NCBI RefSeq assembly: GCF_035818635.1
Contig: NZ_JAYLLH010000011.1
Coordinates: forward strand, 1-64,000
DNA from: Mesobacterium_A hydrothermale
GTDB lineage: Bacteria > Pseudomonadota > Alphaproteobacteria > Rhodobacterales > Rhodobacteraceae
Length of the DNA: 64,000 nucleotides
Direction: 5' to 3'
The notes beneath the pieces were generated by a model. It was not told where the DNA came from, ran no database searches, and was given only the letters and a program-made list of their open reading frames with translations. The translations under genes and the position numbers were made by a program. Of this stretch, positions 8,219 through 15,576 are shown piece by piece (the stretch's first letter is position 1; each line of letters begins with the position of its first letter).

Positions 8219-9028
8219 TCAGACGAAGAATGTCTCGACAGCTGCCTGAAGCGTCTGGCGCATGTCGGGATCGTCGGTCAGCGGGGTGACCAGCGTCATC
8301 AGGCAGGCGGCGGTGGGCTCGACACCCTCGGCGATCATCTGGCCGGCATAGACCAGCAGACGGGTCGAAATGCCCTCATCCAGCCCGTGACCCTTCAGGT
8401 TGCGGGTGCGGTGCGCGATCTGCACCAGTTTGCCGGCGGTATCGGGATCGACCCCGGTTTCGCGGGCGACGATCTCGGCCTCCACGGTGGCGTCGGGATA
8501 ATCGAAGTCCAGCGCGGCGAAACGCTGTTTGGTGGACTGCTTGAGGTCCTTCATCAGCGACTGGTAGCCGGGGTTGTAGGAAATCACGAGCTGGAAATCC
8601 GGGTGCGCCTCGATCAGTTCGCCCTTCTTGTCCAGAGGCAGCTGGCGGCGGTGGTCGGTCAGCGGGTGGATCACCACGGTGGTGTCCTGACGCGCCTCGA
8701 CGATTTCATCGAGATAGCAGATCGCGCCAATGCGGGCCGCGGTGGTCAGCGGGCCATCCTGCCACTTGGTCCCGTCCTTATCCAGAAGGAAACGGCCAAC
8801 CAGGTCGGACGCGGTCATGTCTTCGTTACAGGCCACGGTGATCAGCGGGCGCCCAAGTTTCCAGGCCATGTATTCCACGAAACGCGATTTGCCGCAGCCG
8901 GTCGGACCCTTCAGCATCACCGGCATCCGGCGGGCATAGGCGGCCTTGTAGAGCGCGTCTTCGCCTGCGGTCACGCGATAGAACGGTTCTTTCGCGACCT
9001 TGTACTGGCTTGCATCATGCACGGTCAT
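8219..9028 (-). CDS. cbbQ: RuBisCO activase AAA+ subunit CbbQ
   Basis: A 269-residue MoxR-type AAA+ ATPase that powers the CbbQO RuBisCO activase. Walker A is GPTGCGKS at residues 41-48, Walker B is ICYLDE near residue 100, and the conserved ISYNPGYQSLMKDLKQSTKQ block follows. The start at 9028 (MTVHDASQYK) is preferred because AAGGAA lies nine bases upstream and the length matches other CbbQ proteins; an in-frame ATG at 9061 would add 11 residues. It lies after cbbS, from which it is separated by two strong hairpins, so it may be expressed at lower levels than cbbLS. Adjacent cbbO supports the assignment. Confidence 0.93.
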   Translation of the reverse strand: MTVHDASQYKVAKEPFYRVTAGEDALYKAAYARRMPVMLKGPTGCGKSRFVEYMAWKLGRPLITVACNEDMTASDLVGRFLLDKDGTKWQDGPLTTAARIGAICYLDEIVEARQDTTVVIHPLTDHRRQLPLDKKGELIEAHPDFQLVISYNPGYQSLMKDLKQSTKQRFAALDFDYPDATVEAEIVARETGVDPDTAGKLVQIAHRTRNLKGHGLDEGISTRLLVYAGQMIAEGVEPTAACLMTLVTPLTDDPDMRQTLQAAVETFFV

Positions 9029-9085
9029 CGGTCCGTCACTTTCCTTGTATCCTGCGTTCATCTTTCCCGAAATACTCCGGGGGGT

Positions 9086-9132
9086 GCGGGGGGCAGCGCC
9101 CCCCGCGTGTCGGGCCGCTTGCGGCGCGACAC
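9086..9132 (-). promoter_or_regulatory. two strong hairpins between cbbS and cbbQ
   Basis: First hairpin: perfect 9-bp arms GCGGGGGGC (9086-9094) and GCCCCCCGC (9098-9106) with a 3-base loop. Second: GTGTCG (9107-9112) pairs with CGACAC (9127-9132), with an inner CCGC/GCGG stem. They begin just after the cbbS stop. Such structures can protect the upstream mRNA or partly terminate transcription, giving much more cbbLS than cbbQO. There is no T-run, so complete termination is unlikely. The first hairpin resembles GC-rich intergenic repeats common in Rhodobacterales. Confidence 0.6.
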
Positions 9133-9138
9133 CTATCG

Positions 9139-9495
9139 TCAGACGGGCTTGCCGCGATAGACAACCATTTCCGCGCCCTTGGACTGGGCGAAGTTGTCAA
9201 AGCCGATCAGCTTGACGTGGTTGTTCGGGTGCGCCTTGTGGCAGGCTTCGGCCTCGGCCAGGATCACGTCCACATCGGTTTCGCCGAACATCGGCAGCTT
9301 CCACATATACCAGAAGTTCGAGGTGGCGTTTTCCGGTTCGGTGTGTTCGACCGCCGGGTTCCAGCCCTTGGACACGATATATTCCACCTGCTTGCGGATG
9401 CGGTCGGCATCCATTTCCGGCAGGTAAGAAAAGGTTTCGAACTTGCGGCTGTTCACGTCGCTCAGGGACGATTTGTAGTCCTGCATCTCGCTCAT
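9139..9495 (-). CDS. cbbS: ribulose bisphosphate carboxylase small subunit
   Basis: A 118-residue RuBisCO small subunit, which caps the L8 core of the L8S8 enzyme in the Calvin cycle. Typical motifs are present: FSYLPEMDADRIRKQVEYIV near the N-terminus, then ETDVDVILAEAEAC and HVKLIGFDNFAQ. Length and sequence fit form IA small subunits. It starts 62 bp after cbbL with an AAAGGAA ribosome-binding site and is clearly cotranscribed with it. A 9-bp hairpin lies in the gap. Confidence 0.97.
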   Translation of the reverse strand: MSEMQDYKSSLSDVNSRKFETFSYLPEMDADRIRKQVEYIVSKGWNPAVEHTEPENATSNFWYMWKLPMFGETDVDVILAEAEACHKAHPNNHVKLIGFDNFAQSKGAEMVVYRGKPV

Positions 9496-9527
9496 GGGGG
9501 TATTCCTTTCGATTCGGTAGGGTCAGG

Positions 9528-9550
9528 GGCCCCGGGACAGGCCCGGGGCC
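9528..9550 (-). promoter_or_regulatory. hairpin between cbbL and cbbS
   Basis: Perfect 9-bp inverted repeat, GGCCCCGGG at 9528-9536 and CCCGGGGCC at 9542-9550, with a 5-base loop, between the cbbL stop and the cbbS ribosome-binding site. It probably affects mRNA stability or the large-to-small subunit ratio rather than terminating. Confidence 0.5.
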
Positions 9551-9557
9551 GCGTCGC

Positions 9558-10976
9558 TTAGCGGTGCTGAACGTCAAGCTTGTCGACGGTGTCGAATTCG
9601 AACTTGATCTCTTTCCAGGTTTCCATGGCAGTCGCCAGTTCCGGGCTGGACTTGGCGGCGTTGACCAGGATGTCCTTGCCTTCCTTTTCCAGCTCGCGGC
9701 CCTGGTTGCGGGCCTCGACGCAGGCTTCCAGCGCCACGCGGTTGGCTGCGGCACCCGCCGCGTTGCCCCAGGGGTGGCCCAGCGTGCCGCCGCCGAACTG
9801 CAGAACCGAGTCGTCGCCAAAGATCGACACCAGCGCCGGCATGTGCCAAACGTGGATGCCGCCCGAGGCCACCGGGAACACACCCGGCATCGCGCCCCAG
9901 TCCTGATCGAACATGATGCCACGCGACCGGTCTTCCTTGATGAAGCTGTCGCGCATCATGTCGATCCAGCCCAGCGTCGCGTCGCGGTCGCCTTCCAGCT
10001 TGCCCACAACGGTGCCCGAATGCAGGTGGTCACCGCCGGACAGGCGCAGCATCTTGGTCAGCACGCGGAAGTGGATACCGTGGTTCGGGTTGCGGTCCAG
10101 AACGGCGTGCATCGCCCGGTGGATGTGCAGCAGCATCCCGTTATCGCGGCACCAGTTTGCCAGACCGGTGTTGGCGGTGAAGCCGGCGGTCAGGTAGTCG
10201 TGCATGATGATCGGCGCGCCGATTTCCTTGGCGTATTCCGCGCGCTTGTACATTTCTTCCGGGGTGGGCGCGGTGACGTTCAGATACGACCCCTTGCGTT
10301 CGCCGGTTTCCTGTTCTGCCTTCTGGATCGCTTCCATTACGAAATCGAAACGGTCACGCCAGCGCATGAACGGCTGCGAGTTGACGTTTTCGTCGTCCTT
10401 GGCGAAGTCCAGACCGCCGCGCAGCACTTCATACACTGCCCGGCCATAGTTCTTGGCCGACAGGCCCAGCTTGGGCTTGATGGTACAGCCCAGCATCGGG
10501 CGGCCATACTTGTTCAGCTTGTCACGCTCGACCTGGATGCCGTTGGGCGGGCCACCGCAGGTCATGATATATGCCAGCGGCACACGCACGTCTTCCAGAC
10601 GCAGCGAGCGCACGGCCTTGAAGCCGAAGACGTTGCCGACCAGCGAGGTCAGCACGTTCACGACCGAGCCTTCTTCGAACAGGTCGATCGGGTAGGCGAT
10701 GAAGGCATAGAAGGCGTCATCGTTGCCCGGCACGTCCTCGATCGCGTAGGCGCGGCCCTTGTAGTAGTCCAGGTCGGTCAGCAGGTCGGTCCAGACGGTG
10801 GTCCAGGTACCGGTCGAGCTTTCTGCAGCAACGGCGGCCGCCGCTTCTTCCCGCGGAACGCCTTCTTGGGCGATAACCTTGAAGCAGGCCAGGAAATCCG
10901 TGTCCTTGGGGGTGTATTCGGGCATCCAGTACGTTTCCCGATACTCCTTCACCCCAGCGTTATAAGTCTTTGCCAT
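9558..10976 (-). CDS. cbbL: form IA RuBisCO large subunit
   Basis: Catalytic large subunit of ribulose-1,5-bisphosphate carboxylase (472 residues). All catalytic landmarks are visible: TIKPK with Lys167 and Lys169, the carbamylated Lys193 with Asp195 and Glu196 in FAKDDEN, His286 in HIHRAMH, and loop-6 Lys326 in GTVVGKLEG. Length and sequence are those of form IA (the green-like proteobacterial type), which fits the neighbouring cbbQ and cbbO; no carboxysome genes follow, so this is the non-carboxysomal form IA arrangement. An AGAGGAGG ribosome-binding site precedes the ATG. It is transcribed divergently from cbbR and probably activated by it, with RegA as a likely second regulator. Confidence 0.98.
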   Translation of the reverse strand: MAKTYNAGVKEYRETYWMPEYTPKDTDFLACFKVIAQEGVPREEAAAAVAAESSTGTWTTVWTDLLTDLDYYKGRAYAIEDVPGNDDAFYAFIAYPIDLFEEGSVVNVLTSLVGNVFGFKAVRSLRLEDVRVPLAYIMTCGGPPNGIQVERDKLNKYGRPMLGCTIKPKLGLSAKNYGRAVYEVLRGGLDFAKDDENVNSQPFMRWRDRFDFVMEAIQKAEQETGERKGSYLNVTAPTPEEMYKRAEYAKEIGAPIIMHDYLTAGFTANTGLANWCRDNGMLLHIHRAMHAVLDRNPNHGIHFRVLTKMLRLSGGDHLHSGTVVGKLEGDRDATLGWIDMMRDSFIKEDRSRGIMFDQDWGAMPGVFPVASGGIHVWHMPALVSIFGDDSVLQFGGGTLGHPWGNAAGAAANRVALEACVEARNQGRELEKEGKDILVNAAKSSPELATAMETWKEIKFEFDTVDKLDVQHR

Positions 10977-11017
10977 GACGGTTGTATCCTCCTCTAACGG
11001 CGACTTTGATCGTTTGC

Positions 11018-11036
11018 TAATTGACCCCGGAAATAA
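11018..11036. promoter_or_regulatory. candidate CbbR operator
   Basis: In the 113-bp gap between divergent cbbL and cbbR lies TAATTGACCCCGGAAATAA, an imperfect dyad with outer arms TnATT/AATnA that contains the T-N11-A pattern of LysR-type operators. It is ~40 bp upstream of cbbL. The position is right for CbbR; the motif is loose, so this is an inference. Confidence 0.4.
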
Positions 11037-11089
11037 GGGACACTAGATATTTTTTATGACAAGCATAGACAAAGATTGATGCATTTCCG

Positions 11090-12013
11090 ATGCCACGGAT
11101 CGTCCCTCCCACCTTTCAGCAGTTGCGCCTTTTCGATGCTGTGGCGCGGCATGGGTCGATCACCCGCGCCGCTGAAGAGGTGAACCTGACACAGCCTTCG
11201 GTGTCGATGCAGGTGAAAAGGTTGGAAGAAAAAATTGGGCTACCGCTAACGGAACAGATCGGCAAAACCCTGCATTTGACCTTTGCAGGTGCAGAAGTTG
11301 CGAAAGCTTCGCACGACATTCTTGAGCGTCTGGACGAGCTGGAATCGGCCTTGCGCGACATGCACCGAGAGGTCGCGGGACCGCTTTCGGTGGTCGTCAT
11401 TTCCTCTGCGAAGTACTTTTTGCCGCAGTTGCTGGGTCAATTCAAACGACGTTTCCCCAGGGTAAAGCCGCGTTTGCAGATCACCAACCGCGAAACGATT
11501 CTGGCGCGCATGGCCGCGAATGCCGATGACATCTATATCATCGGGCGCTGGCCCGAAGAGCTGTCGGTGACCGCCGTACCGTTCCTGGAAAACGTCATCA
11601 CCTTTGTCGCCCGGCCCGATCATCCGCTGGTTGGCCAGAAATCCATCCCGCTGGCGCGCATCGCGCAAGAAGAGGTGATCCGCCGTGAACCTGGCTCTGG
11701 CACACGGCAAGCCGTCGACAAGCTGTTCAACGAGGCAGGGGTGTCGCTGGACGCGCTGATGGAATTCGACGACAGCGAAGCGATCAAGCAGGGTGTCATT
11801 TCCGGCCTGGGGATCGCGTACCTGTCACGCCACATGCTGCGGCTGGAACTGGCCGCGGGCGAAGTGGCGGAACTGGACGTGCAGGGCTTCCCGCTGCGGC
11901 GCAGGTGGTTCGCTGTGCACCCCAAGGGCAAGCGACTGAGCAACGCGGCGCAAAGTTTTCAGGACTTCCTGCAAAACGAAAGTGCGCGGACGATGGCCGA
12001 TTCCGCGGGTTGA
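11090..12013 (+). CDS. cbbR: LysR-type regulator CbbR
   Basis: A 307-residue LysR-family transcription factor. The N-terminal winged helix-turn-helix (QQLRLFDAVARHGSITRAAE, then LTQPSVSMQVKRLE) spans about residues 5-65, and the rest is the periplasmic-binding-protein-like effector domain (SAKYFLPQLLGQFKRRFP, VISGLGIAYLS). CbbR proteins sense metabolites of the Calvin cycle or redox state and activate cbb promoters. Its place directly opposite cbbL, 113 bp apart, is the classical arrangement and makes the assignment firm. The length is normal. Confidence 0.92.
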   Translation: MPRIVPPTFQQLRLFDAVARHGSITRAAEEVNLTQPSVSMQVKRLEEKIGLPLTEQIGKTLHLTFAGAEVAKASHDILERLDELESALRDMHREVAGPLSVVVISSAKYFLPQLLGQFKRRFPRVKPRLQITNRETILARMAANADDIYIIGRWPEELSVTAVPFLENVITFVARPDHPLVGQKSIPLARIAQEEVIRREPGSGTRQAVDKLFNEAGVSLDALMEFDDSEAIKQGVISGLGIAYLSRHMLRLELAAGEVAELDVQGFPLRRRWFAVHPKGKRLSNAAQSFQDFLQNESARTMADSAG

Positions 12014-12122
12014 GCGGCTGGACACCTGGCGCCAAAGCCGTCACAGGGATGCGACAGACCGACCTGTTTCAGTCTCGGGCTGAAAAGATAGGTTACGCCC
12101 AAACAGTCGAAATGCCCCGCTG

Positions 12123-13772
12123 ATGTCTTCACCGTCCCCCCTGAACCGCCTCGTGCCTGCGGGCGCCAAGCCGCACTTGCGTCGCGCCGCCACGCTGGCC
12201 GCGCTGTCAGGGGCAGTCTGGCCGTTGCAGGCGCTGGCGATTGCGTGGTCGGTGGCGGTCTGGGCCGATCCGGATGTCTCTGGCCCGCTTTGGGCGCTCG
12301 CCATCGCGTTTGGCTGTCTTGGCATCCTGCGCGCGATGCTGGACCGGCTCGGGGCCCGTGCGGCTTTTCGTGCGGCGGACCTGACACTGACGGATTGCCG
12401 TCAGCGGTTGATGGACCGCGAAACCCGCACCCTTGCGCGGCGCGGTGGCTCTGCTGATCTGGCCGCGCTTCTGACGCAGAAGACCGCGCTGCTCGTGCCG
12501 TACCTGTCGCGTTATCGCCCGGCGATGTCTCGGGTGATGCTGGTGCCGCCGTTGATCCTGATCCTCAGCTTCTATGTCTCCTGGGCGGTCGGTCTTGTGC
12601 TGCTGGTGGCCGGGCCGCTGATTCCGGTGTTCATGGCGCTAGTCGGCATGGCCGCGAAAGAGGCCAGCGAACGCCAGATGATCGAGATCGGCGATATCAA
12701 CCGGCTGTTGATCGACCGCATTTCGGCCTTGCCCGATCTGCGGCTTTTGAATGCCACAGACCGGTCCGTCATCGATTTCGAGGCACGCGCCGAAGGTCTG
12801 CGGGCACGCACCATGGCGGTGCTGCGTGTGGCCTTTCTGTCGTCGACCGTGCTGGAACTTTTTTCCGCCATCGGCGTGGCGATGGTCGCGGTTTACGTGG
12901 GCTTTACCCTTCTGGGGGAAATCACCTTTGGCTATTGGGCCACGCCTCTGACCTTGGGCGAAGGCGTCTTTGTCCTTCTGCTTGCGCCTGAATTCTTCCA
13001 ACCGCTGCGGGATCTGGCCTCGGCCTGGCACGACCGCGCTGCCGCACAGGCCGTTGCGCAAGAGATCGATGATCTGGCATCTCGTGACGTCGTTGCCATC
13101 CTTGGTACCGGAGCACAGACCCCGCCGCTTGCCGGGCCTGCAACCATCTCGGTCCGGGGTCTTTCGGTACGGCGCGATGAGCAGCGGATCGACTATCCCG
13201 ATTTCGAGCTTGCCGCCGGGGGCAGCCTTGCCATCTGGGGCGGGAGCGGTACCGGAAAATCGACACTGCTGGACGTCCTTGCAGGGGTCTTGCCGGCGAG
13301 TGCCGGACACGTCATCGTTGCCGGTCAGCCGTTGACCGACGACACCGCCGATGCCTGGCGGGCCCGGCTGGGCCACGTGCCGCAATCCGTGCATTTCCGC
13401 GATGTTTCGTTGCGCGCGTTTCTTGATCCGGCGGCGCGTGGTGATGATCTGGCCCCCGCGTTACAGGCCGCCAAGGCCGAAGGAATCGTCGCGGCCTTGC
13501 CTGACGGGCTGGAAACACGGTTGGGCGAAACTGGTGCTGGCGTGTCGGGGGGCGAGGCGCGGCGGCTGTTGCTGGCGCGGGCGTTCTACAGCCAGGCTGA
13601 TGTGATCCTGGCTGATGAGCCCACCGCCGATCTGGACGCCACCACCGCGGACCAGGTGATCGACGCACTTTGTACGCTTGCGCGCTCGGGTCGTACGGTT
13701 GTGGCCGTCACCCACGATCCACGTCTGCGTGACGCGCTGGGTGCCGTGCTGGAACTGGAGGGCCGGATATGA
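12123..13772 (+). CDS. cydD: thiol reductant ABC exporter subunit CydD
   Basis: One half of the heterodimeric CydDC ABC exporter, which moves glutathione and cysteine to the periplasm and is needed to assemble cytochrome bd. The 549-residue protein has an N-terminal six-helix transmembrane domain (first ~310 residues) and a C-terminal nucleotide-binding domain with Walker A GGSGTGKST, signature SGGEARR and Walker B VILADEPTADL. The stop overlaps the start of cydC (ATGA), so the two are translationally coupled. It lies directly before cydAB. No strong ribosome-binding site is visible at 12123. Confidence 0.93.
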   Translation: MSSPSPLNRLVPAGAKPHLRRAATLAALSGAVWPLQALAIAWSVAVWADPDVSGPLWALAIAFGCLGILRAMLDRLGARAAFRAADLTLTDCRQRLMDRETRTLARRGGSADLAALLTQKTALLVPYLSRYRPAMSRVMLVPPLILILSFYVSWAVGLVLLVAGPLIPVFMALVGMAAKEASERQMIEIGDINRLLIDRISALPDLRLLNATDRSVIDFEARAEGLRARTMAVLRVAFLSSTVLELFSAIGVAMVAVYVGFTLLGEITFGYWATPLTLGEGVFVLLLAPEFFQPLRDLASAWHDRAAAQAVAQEIDDLASRDVVAILGTGAQTPPLAGPATISVRGLSVRRDEQRIDYPDFELAAGGSLAIWGGSGTGKSTLLDVLAGVLPASAGHVIVAGQPLTDDTADAWRARLGHVPQSVHFRDVSLRAFLDPAARGDDLAPALQAAKAEGIVAALPDGLETRLGETGAGVSGGEARRLLLARAFYSQADVILADEPTADLDATTADQVIDALCTLARSGRTVVAVTHDPRLRDALGAVLELEGRI

Positions 13773-15418
13773 AAGCCCTTTGGCGCGCCTTTCGCCTGAT
13801 CTGGCAGGCCACGCCGCTGGCCATGCTGCGCGATGCCGGAATGAGCACGCTTGTCCTGATCATGGGGGCGGCGTTGCTGGGTTTGTCGGGCTGGTTCATT
13901 ACCGCGACTGGTGTCGCCGGGTTGGCCGGAATCGGCATCGCGTTCGACGTATTCCGCCCCAGTGCGGGGGTGCGCCTGCTGGCGCTTGGCCGGGCGGGGG
14001 CGCGGTATTTCGAGCGGCTGATGTCACATGACGCGACATTGCGGGCACTGGCGGTGCTGCGGGTCACGCTGTTGCAGCGGTTGGCGCGCTGGCCGATCCC
14101 GCGCTTGCGGCACCTGCGTGGCGCGTCTGCCTTGACGCGGATCACGGCGGACGTGGATGCGCTGGACGGCGTGGCGTTGCGGCTGGCCCTGCCCTTGATG
14201 GCAGCCCTGACGACCCATGTGATGGTCTTTTTGGTGCTCAGTTGGCTGGTCACGATGCAGGTCGCCGCTGTGATCCTTGTCGGCTACCTGTTGGGCGGGG
14301 CGATTGTCCTGATGCGGGTGACCTTTGCCACGCTTGCCCCGTCGACCGAGGCCGAAGAGGCGATGCAACGCCTGCGCCGTCAGGCGATCGGCCTGTTCCG
14401 GGGGCAGCGCGATGTCATTCTGCAAGGCGAACTGCCCGCGATCCGCACCGCGCTGGACGGGGCCGAGGTCGAGGCGCGCGCGGCGCTTGAGCGGCTGGAT
14501 CGGGTCGACACCGGTGCCGGTTTCTGGATGCAGGTGTCGATTGCCGGGATCGTGTCGGTGGTTCTTGGCCTGTCGGGCTGGTTGGTGACCCAAGGCGCTG
14601 TCGATGCCGCGCCAGCCGCCATCGGGGTTTTTGTTGCGCTTTCGCTTGCGGAGTCGCTTTTGCCCCTGCGCCGGGGCGTTGCCGAGGTCGGACGAATCCG
14701 CGACGCAGTCGGCCGGGTCCTGGACGGGTCCGAGAGCGATGCCCTTCCCGTGGTCAAGACGACACCGAAAGCCGATGCGGGGCAAGGGATTTCCGTCACC
14801 GACCTATGCATCAACCGCCCCGGCGGCGGTCTGCTGTTGCAGGGGTTGAGTTTCCACGTTGCGCCAGGTGAAACGATGGCCTTCGTCGGGACCAGCGGGT
14901 CGGGGAAAAGCACGCTGCTGGATGTTCTGGCCGGGGTCGGCACCGCTGCAGGTGGCGCGGTCCGCATTGGTGGTGTTGATCTGGCGGACTGGCCAGAAGA
15001 CGATCTGCGGCGATGGCTGACGCTGTTACCACAACGCTCTGCCCTGGTCAGTGGCAGCCTCCGGGAAAACCTGTCGCTTGCTCGCGCAGACGTGACTGAC
15101 GCCGATGCCTTGGCCGTGCTTGAGGCCTGTGCCCTTACCGGTGTTGTCGAGGGACGGGGCGGACTGGGGGCGATCCTGGGTGAAGGCGGGGCAGGGCTCT
15201 CGGGCGGAGAGGCGCGGCGGCTTGTGTTGGCGCGCGCTTTGTTGAGGCGTCCCAACGTTTTACTGCTTGATGAACCGACCGAAGGGCTTGATGCGCAGAC
15301 AGCTCGCGCGGTCCTTCGCGGCATTCGAAACTATCTGCCCGATGCGGCGATCCTGGTGGCGGCACACCGCCCGGCAGAACAGGAATTCGCCGACCGTCTA
15401 GTGACGGTGGAAAAATAA
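13769..15418 (+). CDS. cydC: thiol reductant ABC exporter subunit CydC
   Basis: The second half of CydDC, also 549 residues: transmembrane domain over about residues 15-320, then an ATPase domain with Walker A GTSGSGKST, signature LSGGEARR and Walker B VLLLDEPTEGLD. It overlaps the cydD stop by 4 bp and ends ~160 bp before cydA. That gap holds an FNR box, so cydAB has its own promoter in addition to any read-through. Confidence 0.93.
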   Translation: MKALWRAFRLIWQATPLAMLRDAGMSTLVLIMGAALLGLSGWFITATGVAGLAGIGIAFDVFRPSAGVRLLALGRAGARYFERLMSHDATLRALAVLRVTLLQRLARWPIPRLRHLRGASALTRITADVDALDGVALRLALPLMAALTTHVMVFLVLSWLVTMQVAAVILVGYLLGGAIVLMRVTFATLAPSTEAEEAMQRLRRQAIGLFRGQRDVILQGELPAIRTALDGAEVEARAALERLDRVDTGAGFWMQVSIAGIVSVVLGLSGWLVTQGAVDAAPAAIGVFVALSLAESLLPLRRGVAEVGRIRDAVGRVLDGSESDALPVVKTTPKADAGQGISVTDLCINRPGGGLLLQGLSFHVAPGETMAFVGTSGSGKSTLLDVLAGVGTAAGGAVRIGGVDLADWPEDDLRRWLTLLPQRSALVSGSLRENLSLARADVTDADALAVLEACALTGVVEGRGGLGAILGEGGAGLSGGEARRLVLARALLRRPNVLLLDEPTEGLDAQTARAVLRGIRNYLPDAAILVAAHRPAEQEFADRLVTVEK

Positions 15419-15438
15419 ATCTGAGATTCAGAATATAA

Positions 15439-15452
15439 TTGATCCAGATCAA
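15439..15452. promoter_or_regulatory. FNR/FixK-type box upstream of cydA
   Basis: TTGATCCAGATCAA is a perfect match to the FNR consensus TTGAT-N4-ATCAA. It lies ~125 bp upstream of the cydA start codon. In Rhodobacterales this site is bound by FnrL or a FixK relative, which fits oxygen-limited activation of cytochrome bd. Confidence 0.85.
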
Positions 15453-15534
15453 GACCCGACTCGGGTTGGCCATTTAGCAAGACGCCCAAAGCTAAATCTA
15501 CGAAGTAGGTTTGCTTGTCACGTTAAATATGAAT

Positions 15535-15557
15535 CGGCGATATGCCTAATATCGCCG
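15535..15557. promoter_or_regulatory. perfect inverted repeat in the cydA leader
   Basis: Nine-base arms CGGCGATAT (15535-15543) and ATATCGCCG (15549-15557) flank a 5-base loop and end 6 bases before the GAGGAG ribosome-binding site of cydA. It could be a repressor site, or an mRNA hairpin that affects ribosome access. Confidence 0.5.
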
Positions 15558-15576
15558 CAAACCGAGGAGAATGCAC

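Noticed and set aside
5019..10976. Carboxysome operon
   Set aside because: Form IA RuBisCO can be carboxysomal, but no shell-protein, CsoS2 or carbonic anhydrase genes follow; cbbQ and cbbO alone fit the non-carboxysomal arrangement.
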